Origin: Deltaproteobacteria bacterium
GTDB lineage: Bacteria; Desulfobacterota; Desulfomonilia; UBA1062
Direction: 5' to 3'
Assembly (NCBI GenBank): GCA_018433085.1
Contig: JAHDRW010000003.1
Span: 25,619 to 89,618 of the forward strand
DNA length: 64,000 bases
Shown piece by piece: positions 16,959-25,837 of this stretch. Below the pieces are notes generated by a model. The model did no database searches. It was not told the origin of the DNA and saw nothing but the letters and a program-made list of their open reading frames with translations. Made by a program: the position numbers and the translations under genes. Within the stretch, counting starts at the first letter, position 1. Every line of letters begins with the position of its first letter.

Positions 16959-18697
16959 TCTTCGAGCTCCTCTCTGCGCTTGGGCGTCAGCGCGCCGTCT
17001 TTGGTGCATCCCCTGATCCGGTAGTACCGGTCCAGGGCATCGTCGAACGCGGCCCGGTCGATGGGGGGGACCTCGATGCCCGGTCCCGGGGTGCCGGGCT
17101 CGGTGAAGAACCGGGGGGGCAGCAGATCGTGCTTGCGGGTAAAGCCCCTGAGGCAGTTGACGTGGCGCTCGAGGGCCGAGATTGTATCACCGGCCGCCAG
17201 CAGGCCTTGGTGGTCGATTTCAAGGCCGGTCACCGCCGCGAACCCCCGGGCGTATTCCTCCAGGGAGGCGCCGAAAAAGGCGAACTTGCAGGCCCCGATG
17301 GAATCGATGGCGGCATTGAGGTCTTCGGATATCTTGATGATCCGGGCCTTGCCCGAAAAGGAAAACCGGTCCGTGGCCACCGGCTTGCGCAGGATCTCGT
17401 GCGAAACGGGATACGCCCGGAGGTGGCATCCGCCCCGGGTGGAGGTGCAGTATGCCAGAGCCATCCCGTATGCGCCCCGGGGGTCGTACGCCGGCAGCTC
17501 CAGGGACTTGACGCTCATGGACCTCTCCGGGGCGCCCAGCTTCCGGGCAAGCACCGCCGATCCCTGCCCCAGCAGCTCTCCGTCCCCGGACGAGTCCGCG
17601 ATCAGCCTCACCATGTCCACCAGGCGCGCCCCCGTGTAGCGCTCACCGCGGATCTCGGCCAGGCAGGCGATGGTGGACGCGGCCGTGATGGTGTCCATAC
17701 CGGCCTCGTTGCAGATGCGGTTGGCCTCGATGATGGCGTCCAGGTCGGCGTTTTCGTTCAGGGCCCCGAAGTGGGACAGGGTCTCGAACTCCGGGATATC
17801 GTGGTGGGCCTTCTGCTTGCAGGCGATGGGGCAGCCCGGGCAGGCATGGTGCTCCGGGCTGAAGCGGCGGCGGATAGTCCCGGCGCTGAACGCCCGGTAT
17901 TCCTCGAAGTAGGTCCGGCGGAAGTTGGCCGTGGGCATCATGCGCCGCGAGGCCATGAGGTCCACCAGCGCGGCCGTGCCGAAATGATTGAGCCCGGGCC
18001 TGCCCGTGATCGCGGGCGAGGCGTCGAAGAGCCGGATGATGTCCCTGCGGGCGTGTTCCTCTGCCTGCCGGTCGCGGACAGAGATTTTTCCCGAACCCCG
18101 GACCGTCACCGCCCGCACGTTTTTCGACGCCATGACCGTTCCGAGCCCGCCCCTGCCCGAGGCAAAGGCGCCGTCCACCATGATCCCCGCATACCGGCAC
18201 CCTCCGAAGGCGGCCTTGCCCACGGCCGCAGACGAGCCCCGGCCGGTGTTCAGCTCCCCGAATACCCCGCTCAGCGGGGCATCCAGGGGAAGGGAAATCG
18301 TTTCGAAACTCACGGCGCCGTCGTCGATCGCCACGACCACCGGGTGTACGGACCTGCCGGTGATACACAGCAGGTCGATGCCGGAGCGCTTCATGGAAAG
18401 GGCGAGCCTGCCGCCCACCGAGGTGCTGCACACCGTGCCGGTAAGGGGCGAGAAGCCCGAGATCGACATGCGGCTGGAAGAGGGAATGCGGGAGCCTGTG
18501 AGCGCCCCGGTGGAAAAGACGAGCGGGGCCTGCTCGTGGAGGGGGTCCAGGATGGGATTGTCGCTCAGCAGCAGGGCGCCGATCCCCCTGCCGCCCAGGA
18601 AGGTTCCCGAGAGGCCGGGTGAGAGTTCGCGGAGTTCGGCCTCGCGTGAGCGCACGTCCACGAAGAGCGCCCGTATCCGATAGTCATATGCGTTCAT
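16943..18697 (-). CDS. Aldehyde:ferredoxin oxidoreductase (tungsten type)
   Basis: A 584-residue member of the AOR family, which oxidises aldehydes to carboxylic acids, reducing ferredoxin, with a tungsten bis-pterin and a [4Fe-4S] cluster. The N-terminal domain has FLGGRGIGALLL and FSTGALTGSRIPSS, both part of the pterin-binding region. The cluster ligands are CPGCPIAC (Cys286, 289, 293) and the distal Cys470 (SIGACKF). RGGLGTVMASKNVRA is a family signature. The length is close to the usual 600-620. The start ATG 18697 follows a GAAAGG stretch. The class II aldolase gene overlaps its end. A Mo/W importer lies 4 kb away. The aldehyde substrate is unknown. Confidence 0.92.
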   Translation of the reverse strand: MNAYDYRIRALFVDVRSREAELRELSPGLSGTFLGGRGIGALLLSDNPILDPLHEQAPLVFSTGALTGSRIPSSSRMSISGFSPLTGTVCSTSVGGRLALSMKRSGIDLLCITGRSVHPVVVAIDDGAVSFETISLPLDAPLSGVFGELNTGRGSSAAVGKAAFGGCRYAGIMVDGAFASGRGGLGTVMASKNVRAVTVRGSGKISVRDRQAEEHARRDIIRLFDASPAITGRPGLNHFGTAALVDLMASRRMMPTANFRRTYFEEYRAFSAGTIRRRFSPEHHACPGCPIACKQKAHHDIPEFETLSHFGALNENADLDAIIEANRICNEAGMDTITAASTIACLAEIRGERYTGARLVDMVRLIADSSGDGELLGQGSAVLARKLGAPERSMSVKSLELPAYDPRGAYGMALAYCTSTRGGCHLRAYPVSHEILRKPVATDRFSFSGKARIIKISEDLNAAIDSIGACKFAFFGASLEEYARGFAAVTGLEIDHQGLLAAGDTISALERHVNCLRGFTRKHDLLPPRFFTEPGTPGPGIEVPPIDRAAFDDALDRYYRIRGCTKDGALTPKRREELEECRRR

Positions 18698-19108
18698 AGG
18701 CCTTTCAATGTAGACCGATTGCCCGTGGGATCACAACAGGAAAAATCTCGGGGAAAACCGGCACAAATGATCCGGGGCCCTGGACAGGGCACGACCTGCC
18801 GAACATGAGCACGGGTTTCGCCGCCCGGCGGCTCTCCGAGGCCGAAAAAGGAAGTCCACCCACGGAGTCGGGCGGAACATGGCTCGATGGTCTACCCCGG
18901 TGCCGGCGTTCCAGGATCATCCCCGGAGCCGGGTGGGCTCTCACCTCGTGTCTGCTTGAGGAACTCAGGCAGGTCTTTGTCTGCACCTGCTGAGAAATGC
19001 CTCTTCACACCTCAATCTATCAGCCGGACTTTCCGATAGAGGGGCTATGGGTAAACGTGCGTCCACGCATCCTGGATATGGCGGCCTCTCTTACGAGGAG
19101 AAGCATAT
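18698..19108. other. Divergent intergenic region
   Basis: About 410 bases between the AOR gene and the GGDEF gene, the only place for both promoters. No clear hexamer pair and no gene are seen. Confidence 0.35.
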
Positions 19109-22100
19109 TTGACCGTGAACCTCTCCCATTTCTTTCCGTCCATGCTGTCGCCACTGGCCAGCCTGCTGGTCGGTTCCTCCCTGATTTTTCTCATCGCCCG
19201 GTTCGCAGAGGTGAAAAAGGAACTCAGGCTGCTGGCTGCCTGCTGCGTGGTGATCTTTTTCTGGAACCTGTCACGCCTCTCGTTGTCCCTTTTCCCCGGA
19301 TCATGGACGGCCTCGCTCCTCTTCGAAATAACCCGGCCCCTGCCGGTGGTCGTCATCCCCCTTGTGCTCCACCTGGTGCACCGGTACCTGAACATCCGGG
19401 GGAATACCATCGCTCTGTGGATCGCATATATCCTCTCGTTTCTGATGGTCGGCGTCTTCTGGATCGACGGGAACGATAAAATCCGGATGGCTCCGTTTCT
19501 CATCGCGTCGGCAGCCGCCGGATCGGCGTATGTACTCCTGCGATATTTTCTCCTCTCCGGCCATGCCACGGGCCGGGAAGGCCCGCAGCACAGGTGGCTC
19601 ATGGCGACAGGGTCTGTCCTGCTCCTGGCGTTACCGGGCCTGGACGCACCCGCGGGCGGGGCGTGGGGTTTCCTGGGGCTTTCCTTTGTGCCGCTCGTTC
19701 TCATCTCCTGGGCCATGACGACACGGCCGGGAGACGACGAGGAGAACGCATTCACCCGGGAGAACCTGCTCCATGCATTCATTATCAGCTTTGTTCTCTT
19801 TCCTCTCATCTGCGATCTGCTCTTTGTTCTGGGATCGGTTCACGATTTGCACGTGGGCGATTTTCTCTCCTGGCGGTTCCATCACACCACGATCACCGCG
19901 GTTTCCCTCCTGGCCGCAGCCGGTTGCGCGCTGTTCTCCCTGCGCAAGGTGCCGGGCCGGGTCGATGCCGTGCTCTATATGGCGATCTGTCTCCTGGTGT
20001 GCGTCATCAACCTCCGGGACCTCATCATCACCGGACTGCCCGAGGAGTTCTCCCATCAGATCATCCTGATCAACGATATCTTCCTGGTGAACCTCATGGG
20101 GATCTGCGGGCATCTGGTGCTGATCGCGTGCCGAAAGGCCGAGCGGGGGAACGTCGTCCTGTTCTACACGCCGGGCCTGCTCCTCATCCCGCTTTTGCTG
20201 TACGAGTCATACCTGGGCGCGAGCGTCTTTCCCTCCGGAATCTTTGCATACGAGGGCCTGGGGCATTTCCTCTTCATCGCGATGTCTCTGGGCGTGCTGC
20301 TCTGGTGCCTCCTCATGCTGGTGAGTGCGTACCGGCGCGAGCGAAACCCGAGCAGGAGAAGGGGAACGGCCTTTATCGCCTCCGGGCTCGCCTTCGCCGT
20401 CATCATCCTCATGGGCAGCATGACCACGAGCATCGGGCTGAGCACCTATCCTTTTTACAACCTCGCCTTCATCTCCCTGGTGCTCATGGGATATGGCCTG
20501 TTCTACAGCGATATCAGGCGCATGAGCGCCCAGGCCAGGAGGCAGACCCTCTCGCAGGGCCTGAGACTGCTTCTCTCACTTCTCTATCTGGCGACCGCGC
20601 TCGGCGTAATACATATCCTCAAGGACTACCCTGTTTCCCATATCACCGGCAGCATCATCCCCTACGGGATTCCCCCGATGCTCTCGTTCCTTGGTGCGGG
20701 GTTCCTCTCCCTGTTCGTTCTGGGCCTGGAGAAAAACCGGCCCGAGAGCCAGCTCTTCAGCCTCATCAGCTTCTGCTACGCCGCGTTGAACCTGGATATT
20801 TTTCTGCAGTGCATTGTCACCGACCACACGCTTGCACTGATTATCTCGCGGATCGACCATTTCTTCCTGGCGCTGCTTCTTCTGGGAGTGAATATCCACC
20901 TGGTCTATCTGGTCATCGGCAAGAAGGACAGGTGGTGGGTTGTTTATGCCGCGTACCTCGCGGGCCTTATCATGGCACCCCTGACCCAGACCGGCCTCTA
21001 TTTCGAGGGCGTTCACTCGTACTTCTTCGGACTTTTCGCCAAAAAGGCGGTGGCCTATGACGTCATGAGCGCCCTGTGGGGGGCGGGCATCTGCTACGGC
21101 ATCTTCCTGCTTTTCAAGGCCTTCAGAGATCCCGGGACACGCCAGCGTGCGAGGGTGCGGCACGCGCTCACCGCGTTCGGCATCATCGCCGTCCTGAGTA
21201 TCACCAATAATCCGGCAATCTACGGGTACGAGGTTTACCCCCTGGGCTCCTTTATCTTCGTGGCGCTGTTTTTCCTGGCCTACGGGCTTTTCAAGTTCAA
21301 CCTCAAAATGGCCCTCCAGTATATCCGCATCATCCTTTTCTGGTGCGGTCTTGCGCTCGTCATGATCATGGTGGGATTCTCTCCGGGCCTTTTTCTGCCC
21401 GAAGGGCAGGATGCCGCCAGGGCATTGACCGGCATTCTCCTGGTGGTCTTCCTGTTCCAGCCGGTGAGGCGCGGCTGGACCGCGCTGCTCGACCTGTTCA
21501 TGGCCAAGTCGGACGACACGCTCAAAGACAGCTATTACAAGCTCACCGACAAACTGTCCCGGATCCACCACCGGGAGACGATCCATGAGATACTGTACTC
21601 CTGGTTTTTCGGAAACATCGAGTGCTCGAGCTTCGCCTCGCTGTTCTCGCTTCCGGATCTCTCGGGCAAGCAGGTCTTTTTCGGCTGGAAGACGTGGAAC
21701 GTCCGGAACGACGCGGGGCTCTTCGCCGAAACCGTGCCCAGAGGCGTGGAAAGCAAGAGCCTGCACATCAGGGGCGACCACCCCCTCATCAAGATATGCA
21801 GGCGCGAGCAGACGCTGTGCACCCAGGAGAGCCTGGTGCGGATGAACCCGAGCATCCATGCCTTCGACGGCAGCGAGGGCCTCCTCAAAGACAGCGAGGT
21901 GATCATCCCGGTAATATCCAAGGGAGAGCTCCTGGGCGTCATGCTTTCCGGCAGGAAGACCGACGGGTCGACCTATTCGCATACCGAGTTCGATATCCTG
22001 CAGAACATATCCCTGGTGCTCGGACCTCTCATCGAGAACGCGATGCTGCTGGAAGGACTGGAAGAAAAGGTGAATCTGCGGACCCGGGAGCTGAACCGCG

Positions 22101-23137
22101 CCCTGGCCGAATCCGTCCGCAAGGGCAAGGAGCTCCGGGAAAACAGCGAGATCATCGGAAGACAGAACAAGATATTCCGCACCCTGCTGGAAACCAGCAC
22201 CCGGATCCATCACCTGGACAACCTCGACGAGCTGTTTTCCTTTATCCTCAGCCAGCTCCACACGCTGTTCGCGAACTTCCGCGGAGGCATCATCCTGGAG
22301 AACAAGAGGCGGGGCATTCTGGAGGCCATGTCGTTCCTCGGCATCAGCGAGGCCGAGCAGAAGGTGATCCTGGAACTGAGGACGGAGATCATGACGCCCG
22401 AGTTCGGGGATATCCTCAACCATACATTGTCCTCCAGGGGAATACCGGCCTCGGCGGGCGACGTCTGGACCGTGTTTCCCATGGAGGGCCGGGGTAACAG
22501 GATGGTGGGGTACCTGATATTCAAGGGTCAGGAGCTCGACCGACTGACCAAGGAAATCTTCGGGGTTTTCCTCGGACAGCTTTCCGCCGTGACCCAGAAC
22601 AAGCTCCTTATGATCCAACTTGAACGCATGGCGAGCACCGACGGGCTCACGGGCCTGTACAACCGCGCGTTCTTGAATCAGGAGCTGAAAAAGGTCATCG
22701 AGCACGCCAGGCGGTTCAGGAACATGCACTTCTCGATCATGGTCGTTGACGTGAACGGACTCAAGAAGATCAACGATACCTATGGCCACGAAAAGGGTGA
22801 CGAGGCCATAGTCCGGACCGGAAGGCTGCTCAAGTCGGTGTGCCGGAAGACGGATATCGTGTCCCGGCTCGGCGGGGACGAGTTCGCTGTTCTCATGCCG
22901 TCTACGAGCCTGAGCCAGGCCGAGATTCTCTACAAGCGCATTCTCCAGGAGTCCTCGGCGCTCAGGATCTCCGTGTCCGGTCCCGGAGGGCAGCCCGCCG
23001 CCATCCCCGTTCACATGAGCGTAGGCCTGGCCTGCTCCGACGACATGCCCCCGGACATGGTCATGAAGAAGGCCGACTCCCTGATGTACAGCGTCAAGAA
23101 ACAATACTATGCCCGCCTGAAAACAGCCCGTGGCTAG
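19109..23137 (+). CDS. Large membrane-anchored GGDEF protein (probable diguanylate cyclase)
   Basis: This 1342-residue protein has about twenty transmembrane segments in its first ~780 residues, apparently two or three repeated 7TM-type sensor modules. A GAF-like domain (about 800-970), a coiled coil (about 975-1020, EEKVNLRTRELNRAL), a second GAF-like domain (about 1025-1175) and a C-terminal GGDEF domain follow. The GGDEF motif at 1255-1259 is intact, as is the inhibitory RxxD site (RKTD at 1246-1249), so it should make c-di-GMP and be product-inhibited. The TTG start at 19109 is preceded by GAGGAG about nine bases upstream. The signal sensed is unknown. A small open frame follows 12 bases after. 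Confidence 0.85.
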   Translation: MTVNLSHFFPSMLSPLASLLVGSSLIFLIARFAEVKKELRLLAACCVVIFFWNLSRLSLSLFPGSWTASLLFEITRPLPVVVIPLVLHLVHRYLNIRGNTIALWIAYILSFLMVGVFWIDGNDKIRMAPFLIASAAAGSAYVLLRYFLLSGHATGREGPQHRWLMATGSVLLLALPGLDAPAGGAWGFLGLSFVPLVLISWAMTTRPGDDEENAFTRENLLHAFIISFVLFPLICDLLFVLGSVHDLHVGDFLSWRFHHTTITAVSLLAAAGCALFSLRKVPGRVDAVLYMAICLLVCVINLRDLIITGLPEEFSHQIILINDIFLVNLMGICGHLVLIACRKAERGNVVLFYTPGLLLIPLLLYESYLGASVFPSGIFAYEGLGHFLFIAMSLGVLLWCLLMLVSAYRRERNPSRRRGTAFIASGLAFAVIILMGSMTTSIGLSTYPFYNLAFISLVLMGYGLFYSDIRRMSAQARRQTLSQGLRLLLSLLYLATALGVIHILKDYPVSHITGSIIPYGIPPMLSFLGAGFLSLFVLGLEKNRPESQLFSLISFCYAALNLDIFLQCIVTDHTLALIISRIDHFFLALLLLGVNIHLVYLVIGKKDRWWVVYAAYLAGLIMAPLTQTGLYFEGVHSYFFGLFAKKAVAYDVMSALWGAGICYGIFLLFKAFRDPGTRQRARVRHALTAFGIIAVLSITNNPAIYGYEVYPLGSFIFVALFFLAYGLFKFNLKMALQYIRIILFWCGLALVMIMVGFSPGLFLPEGQDAARALTGILLVVFLFQPVRRGWTALLDLFMAKSDDTLKDSYYKLTDKLSRIHHRETIHEILYSWFFGNIECSSFASLFSLPDLSGKQVFFGWKTWNVRNDAGLFAETVPRGVESKSLHIRGDHPLIKICRREQTLCTQESLVRMNPSIHAFDGSEGLLKDSEVIIPVISKGELLGVMLSGRKTDGSTYSHTEFDILQNISLVLGPLIENAMLLEGLEEKVNLRTRELNRALAESVRKGKELRENSEIIGRQNKIFRTLLETSTRIHHLDNLDELFSFILSQLHTLFANFRGGIILENKRRGILEAMSFLGISEAEQKVILELRTEIMTPEFGDILNHTLSSRGIPASAGDVWTVFPMEGRGNRMVGYLIFKGQELDRLTKEIFGVFLGQLSAVTQNKLLMIQLERMASTDGLTGLYNRAFLNQELKKVIEHARRFRNMHFSIMVVDVNGLKKINDTYGHEKGDEAIVRTGRLLKSVCRKTDIVSRLGGDEFAVLMPSTSLSQAEILYKRILQESSALRISVSGPGGQPAAIPVHMSVGLACSDDMPPDMVMKKADSLMYSVKKQYYARLKTARG

Positions 23138-23149
23138 AGGGGAGACAAG

Positions 23150-23308
23150 ATGATGCCGCCCGTATCGGTCGAAGCGTCTTTTTTCCGGGGACCGGCCTTC
23201 ACAGGCCTCTTCAACGGCCTGATCACCTGCGGGATAGGATACTCCTCACTTCTGGCGGGTAAATTGCATGAAATCGGGCGGATGCCTTTCTCCCCCCGGA
23301 AAGGCTGA
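23150..23308 (+). CDS. Possible 52-residue small protein
   Basis: A short open frame begins 12 bases after the GGDEF gene with GGGGAG six bases before ATG 23150. The predicted peptide (MMPPVSVEASF..., then FTGLFNGLITCGIGYSSLLAG) has one glycine-rich hydrophobic segment that could be a membrane helix, followed by a basic end (RMPFSPRKG). I know no family. Position and ribosome site argue for translation together with the cyclase gene; the short length means it may be chance. Confidence 0.35.
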   Translation: MMPPVSVEASFFRGPAFTGLFNGLITCGIGYSSLLAGKLHEIGRMPFSPRKG

Positions 23309-23694
23309 AAAGACGGAATTGCTGCCGTACCGGCTCTTCAGTGGGGGGTTGAGCCTTTCCGCGGTAGCGCGTATTGTCCTTCTTATGGGGTCCGGGCGCC
23401 CCCGGCAGTACGACGCGGCAACTCTGAAACAGGGGGCCGGGGGTGGCGTGCCGGTGGCCCACGCCGCAACAGGCGGCCCGGATGGAGACCGGGTATCCGG
23501 TGCCTGGCGGCGTGAGGTCTCGCGCGAGACAGGATAGACGGATAAGGATGAAGACGTCAGGTATGAATGGGAACGGCCGTTTCTCACAAGGAGAACACGG
23601 GTACCTCCCTGCAGCCGGCCGGCTCCGGCCCTCTTACAGGGCCGGGCGGTGAGGGAACGGCGCAGGGACACGGTACCTGAGAACGAGGTGTATC
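23309..23694. other. Intergenic region without recognised gene
   Basis: GC-rich with several short dyads. I looked for a c-di-GMP or cobalamin riboswitch because of the GGDEF neighbour and saw no match to their conserved core motifs. Confidence 0.35.
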
Positions 23695-23943
23695 ATGGAT
23701 ACTCCGATTCTTGCCACCATGTCGGACACCGAAATCGATCATTACGTGAGCAGCATCAGCCTTGACAACCTCTCGGAGGTCTGTCTGCAGATTCGCATAT
23801 ACTGCGAGCACATACAGCGCATTGCCAGGAAACGGAACGATCTGTCGCCGGATGCGCGGATCATGATCGAGAATCTGGCAAAGCTGAGCAAGGCCATAGC
23901 AGACGTGGGTCTCATTTCCTCACTCGAAATGCCCAGTGCCTGA
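23695..23943 (+). CDS. Small hypothetical helical protein
   Basis: An 82-residue acidic to neutral protein, MDTPILATMSDTEIDHYVSS..., predicted helical throughout, with Cys at about residues 40 and 47 and no membrane segment. GAGGTG lies about five bases before ATG 23695, a good ribosome site. I do not recognise the family. It is the first intact gene after the GGDEF gene and could be a signalling adaptor, but nothing in the sequence shows this. Confidence 0.6.
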   Translation: MDTPILATMSDTEIDHYVSSISLDNLSEVCLQIRIYCEHIQRIARKRNDLSPDARIMIENLAKLSKAIADVGLISSLEMPSA

Positions 23944-24342
23944 AGCCCTTTCTAAGGGGAGGCGGATAAGGAAAGGCCGTCTTTCCCATCCCGTTTTTCT
24001 CGGTAGCATCCCTTCGCGCAGGTGCATGTAATTCTCCACTTCAGGGATTTCGCCTTTCGGCCCGGGCATCCCTTGCGCGCAATCCTGGTGATTCCTGACT
24101 CCTTTTCCGCCTGGCGTGGTCTGCGTGCAGAGACCCGGCCGGATGACCCGCGCATCAAGTTTTCCTCAGGAAGTGCCGAGTGATGGGGCATGACAGCGGT
24201 CAGGAAAAAACAGGAAACGGGCGATCGGAAGATCGTTTCGGATCTTCCGGATGCAGGGCCGGCAAATTGCCTACTCATGCGGCGGAACACGCCGGTGACC
24301 ACCGGCAACCGGCCGGTGCGCCGAGACTAGGGAGGCGCACCC
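23944..24342. other. Intergenic region without recognised gene
   Basis: About 400 bases with no recognised gene. GGGAGG at the right end is the ribosome site of the rhomboid gene. Confidence 0.35.
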
Positions 24343-25836
24343 GTGGTGATCATCCCCCTCTCCGGAAGGATGGGCCTTCGCAATCCTCCCGTGGTCACCC
24401 TGGCCATCATCCTGATCAACTGCGTGGTTTTTTTCTTTTTTCAGTCTTCCGACACCGCCATATACCGGAAGGCCCAGGACTATTACCTGGACTCGGGCCT
24501 TGCTGCACTGGAGGTCGCGGCCTACGAGCAGTACCGGGAGTTCGGGGCCGTGGTCGGCCTCGCCGACGCGGAGCAGGATATTCGTTCCACTGCACGCGCC
24601 CGGGAGGAGGTCTTTCCCCTGATGGCCGCCATGCAGGACGACGACGAGTTCATGACCAGGCTTCGGGACGGCCGCGTCATCACCCCGGAGATGGAGAGCT
24701 ATGCCTCCTGGCGGGAGAAACGCAGTCACTTCGACGGGATTCTGGGGTCCACCGCGGTCATGCGCTACGGGTTCAGGCCCTCGGACTGGAGCGTAAGAGG
24801 CGCGTTCGGCCACATGTTTCTCCATGGCGGGTTCATGCACCTGCTGGGCAATATGGTCTTTCTCTGGCTGGTGGGGTGCATCCTCGAGCTGGCGTGGGGG
24901 CGCATGCTCTTCCTGGGGCTTTACATCGCGGGCGGCCTCTGCGCCGTGACGCTCTTCGGCATCGTGTATCAGACAAGCGTGGTCCCGCTCGTCGGCGCGT
25001 CCGGCGCCATTGCCGCCCTGATGGGCGCCTATGCGGTGCTCTACGGGAGGCGCAGGATCAAGGTGTTCTATTCGCTCGGGTTCTACTTCAATTATACGAT
25101 GGTGCCCGGGCTCGTCATCCTCGCCCTGTGGATGGGCAACGAGATCTTCCAGCTCCTGCTGGGGCCGGAGAGCCGGGTCGCGTACATGGCCCATATCGGC
25201 GGCCTGGGAGGCGGCGCCCTCATGGGGCTCGTCCGCCGGAGGCTCCGGGGAGAGGATCCCGAGGAGATCCTGGAGCAGGCGAAGGAGCCCGGAGAAAAAG
25301 CCGCATCGCTCCTCGACGAGGCATTGAAACGGGTGGAGAAGCTGGACACAAAAGGGGCGCGCGTCCTCCTGCAACAGATGCTTCAGATCGATCCGGGCAA
25401 CCGGACCGCGCTTACCCAGATGTATCATCTGGACAAGATCGATCCCGGCTGCGGTGAATTCCACGACAGCGCCCGAAGGCTCCTGACGCACCTGGTGGAC
25501 GACCGGCAAGCCCACCGGGAGACGCTGGCGGTGTATCGGGAATACATCCAAAAGGCCCATGGACCGAGACTCCCCTCAAGCCTGCTCTTTACCGTCAGCT
25601 CGTACTTCGCCGCCACCGGCCATCTGGAGGAGGCGGAGCGGATCATGGGCTATCTGCTGAAGAAAAAACCCGATCTCGCGAAGATGCCCAAAGGGCTCCT
25701 GCACATCGCCCGGGCGTGCGTAAAAGACGGATTGACGGGCAAGGCAAGAAACTATCTCCAGGTGATCTGCATGCGCTACCCCCTCGCCAGGGAGTGTCTG
25801 GTTGCCAGGCGCCTTCTGGACGATCTCGACGATTAG
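24343..25836 (+). CDS. Rhomboid family intramembrane serine protease with C-terminal TPR-like region
   Basis: A 497-residue protein. A first transmembrane helix (about 17-34) is followed by a long loop of about 115 residues, then the rhomboid core: HMFLHGGFMHLLGNM (Asn170 in the oxyanion region), the catalytic serine in GASGA (Ser220), and the catalytic His284 in AYMAHIGGLGGG. The serine-histidine dyad is therefore intact. From about residue 300 to the end, a helical region with tetratricopeptide-like pairs (ARVLLQQMLQIDPGN, AERIMGYLL) sits in the cytoplasm. The GTG start has GGAGG seven bases upstream. The gene runs tail to tail with the next one, with one base between them. Substrates are unknown. 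Confidence 0.88.
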   Translation: MVIIPLSGRMGLRNPPVVTLAIILINCVVFFFFQSSDTAIYRKAQDYYLDSGLAALEVAAYEQYREFGAVVGLADAEQDIRSTARAREEVFPLMAAMQDDDEFMTRLRDGRVITPEMESYASWREKRSHFDGILGSTAVMRYGFRPSDWSVRGAFGHMFLHGGFMHLLGNMVFLWLVGCILELAWGRMLFLGLYIAGGLCAVTLFGIVYQTSVVPLVGASGAIAALMGAYAVLYGRRRIKVFYSLGFYFNYTMVPGLVILALWMGNEIFQLLLGPESRVAYMAHIGGLGGGALMGLVRRRLRGEDPEEILEQAKEPGEKAASLLDEALKRVEKLDTKGARVLLQQMLQIDPGNRTALTQMYHLDKIDPGCGEFHDSARRLLTHLVDDRQAHRETLAVYREYIQKAHGPRLPSSLLFTVSSYFAATGHLEEAERIMGYLLKKKPDLAKMPKGLLHIARACVKDGLTGKARNYLQVICMRYPLARECLVARRLLDDLDD

Positions 25837-25837
25837 A

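Noticed and set aside
20576..23104. 842-codon open frame on the minus strand
   Set aside because: It is the antisense shadow of the GGDEF gene; its translation is rich in His, Gln, Gly and Glu without any domain, while the plus-strand protein is clearly real.
23390..23690. Possible c-di-GMP or cobalamin riboswitch after the GGDEF gene
   Set aside because: Some GC-rich dyads and a GGAGACCGG-like stretch are present, but the conserved core motifs of either class are missing.
24271..25560. 429-codon open frame on the minus strand
   Set aside because: Antisense of the rhomboid gene; no motif.
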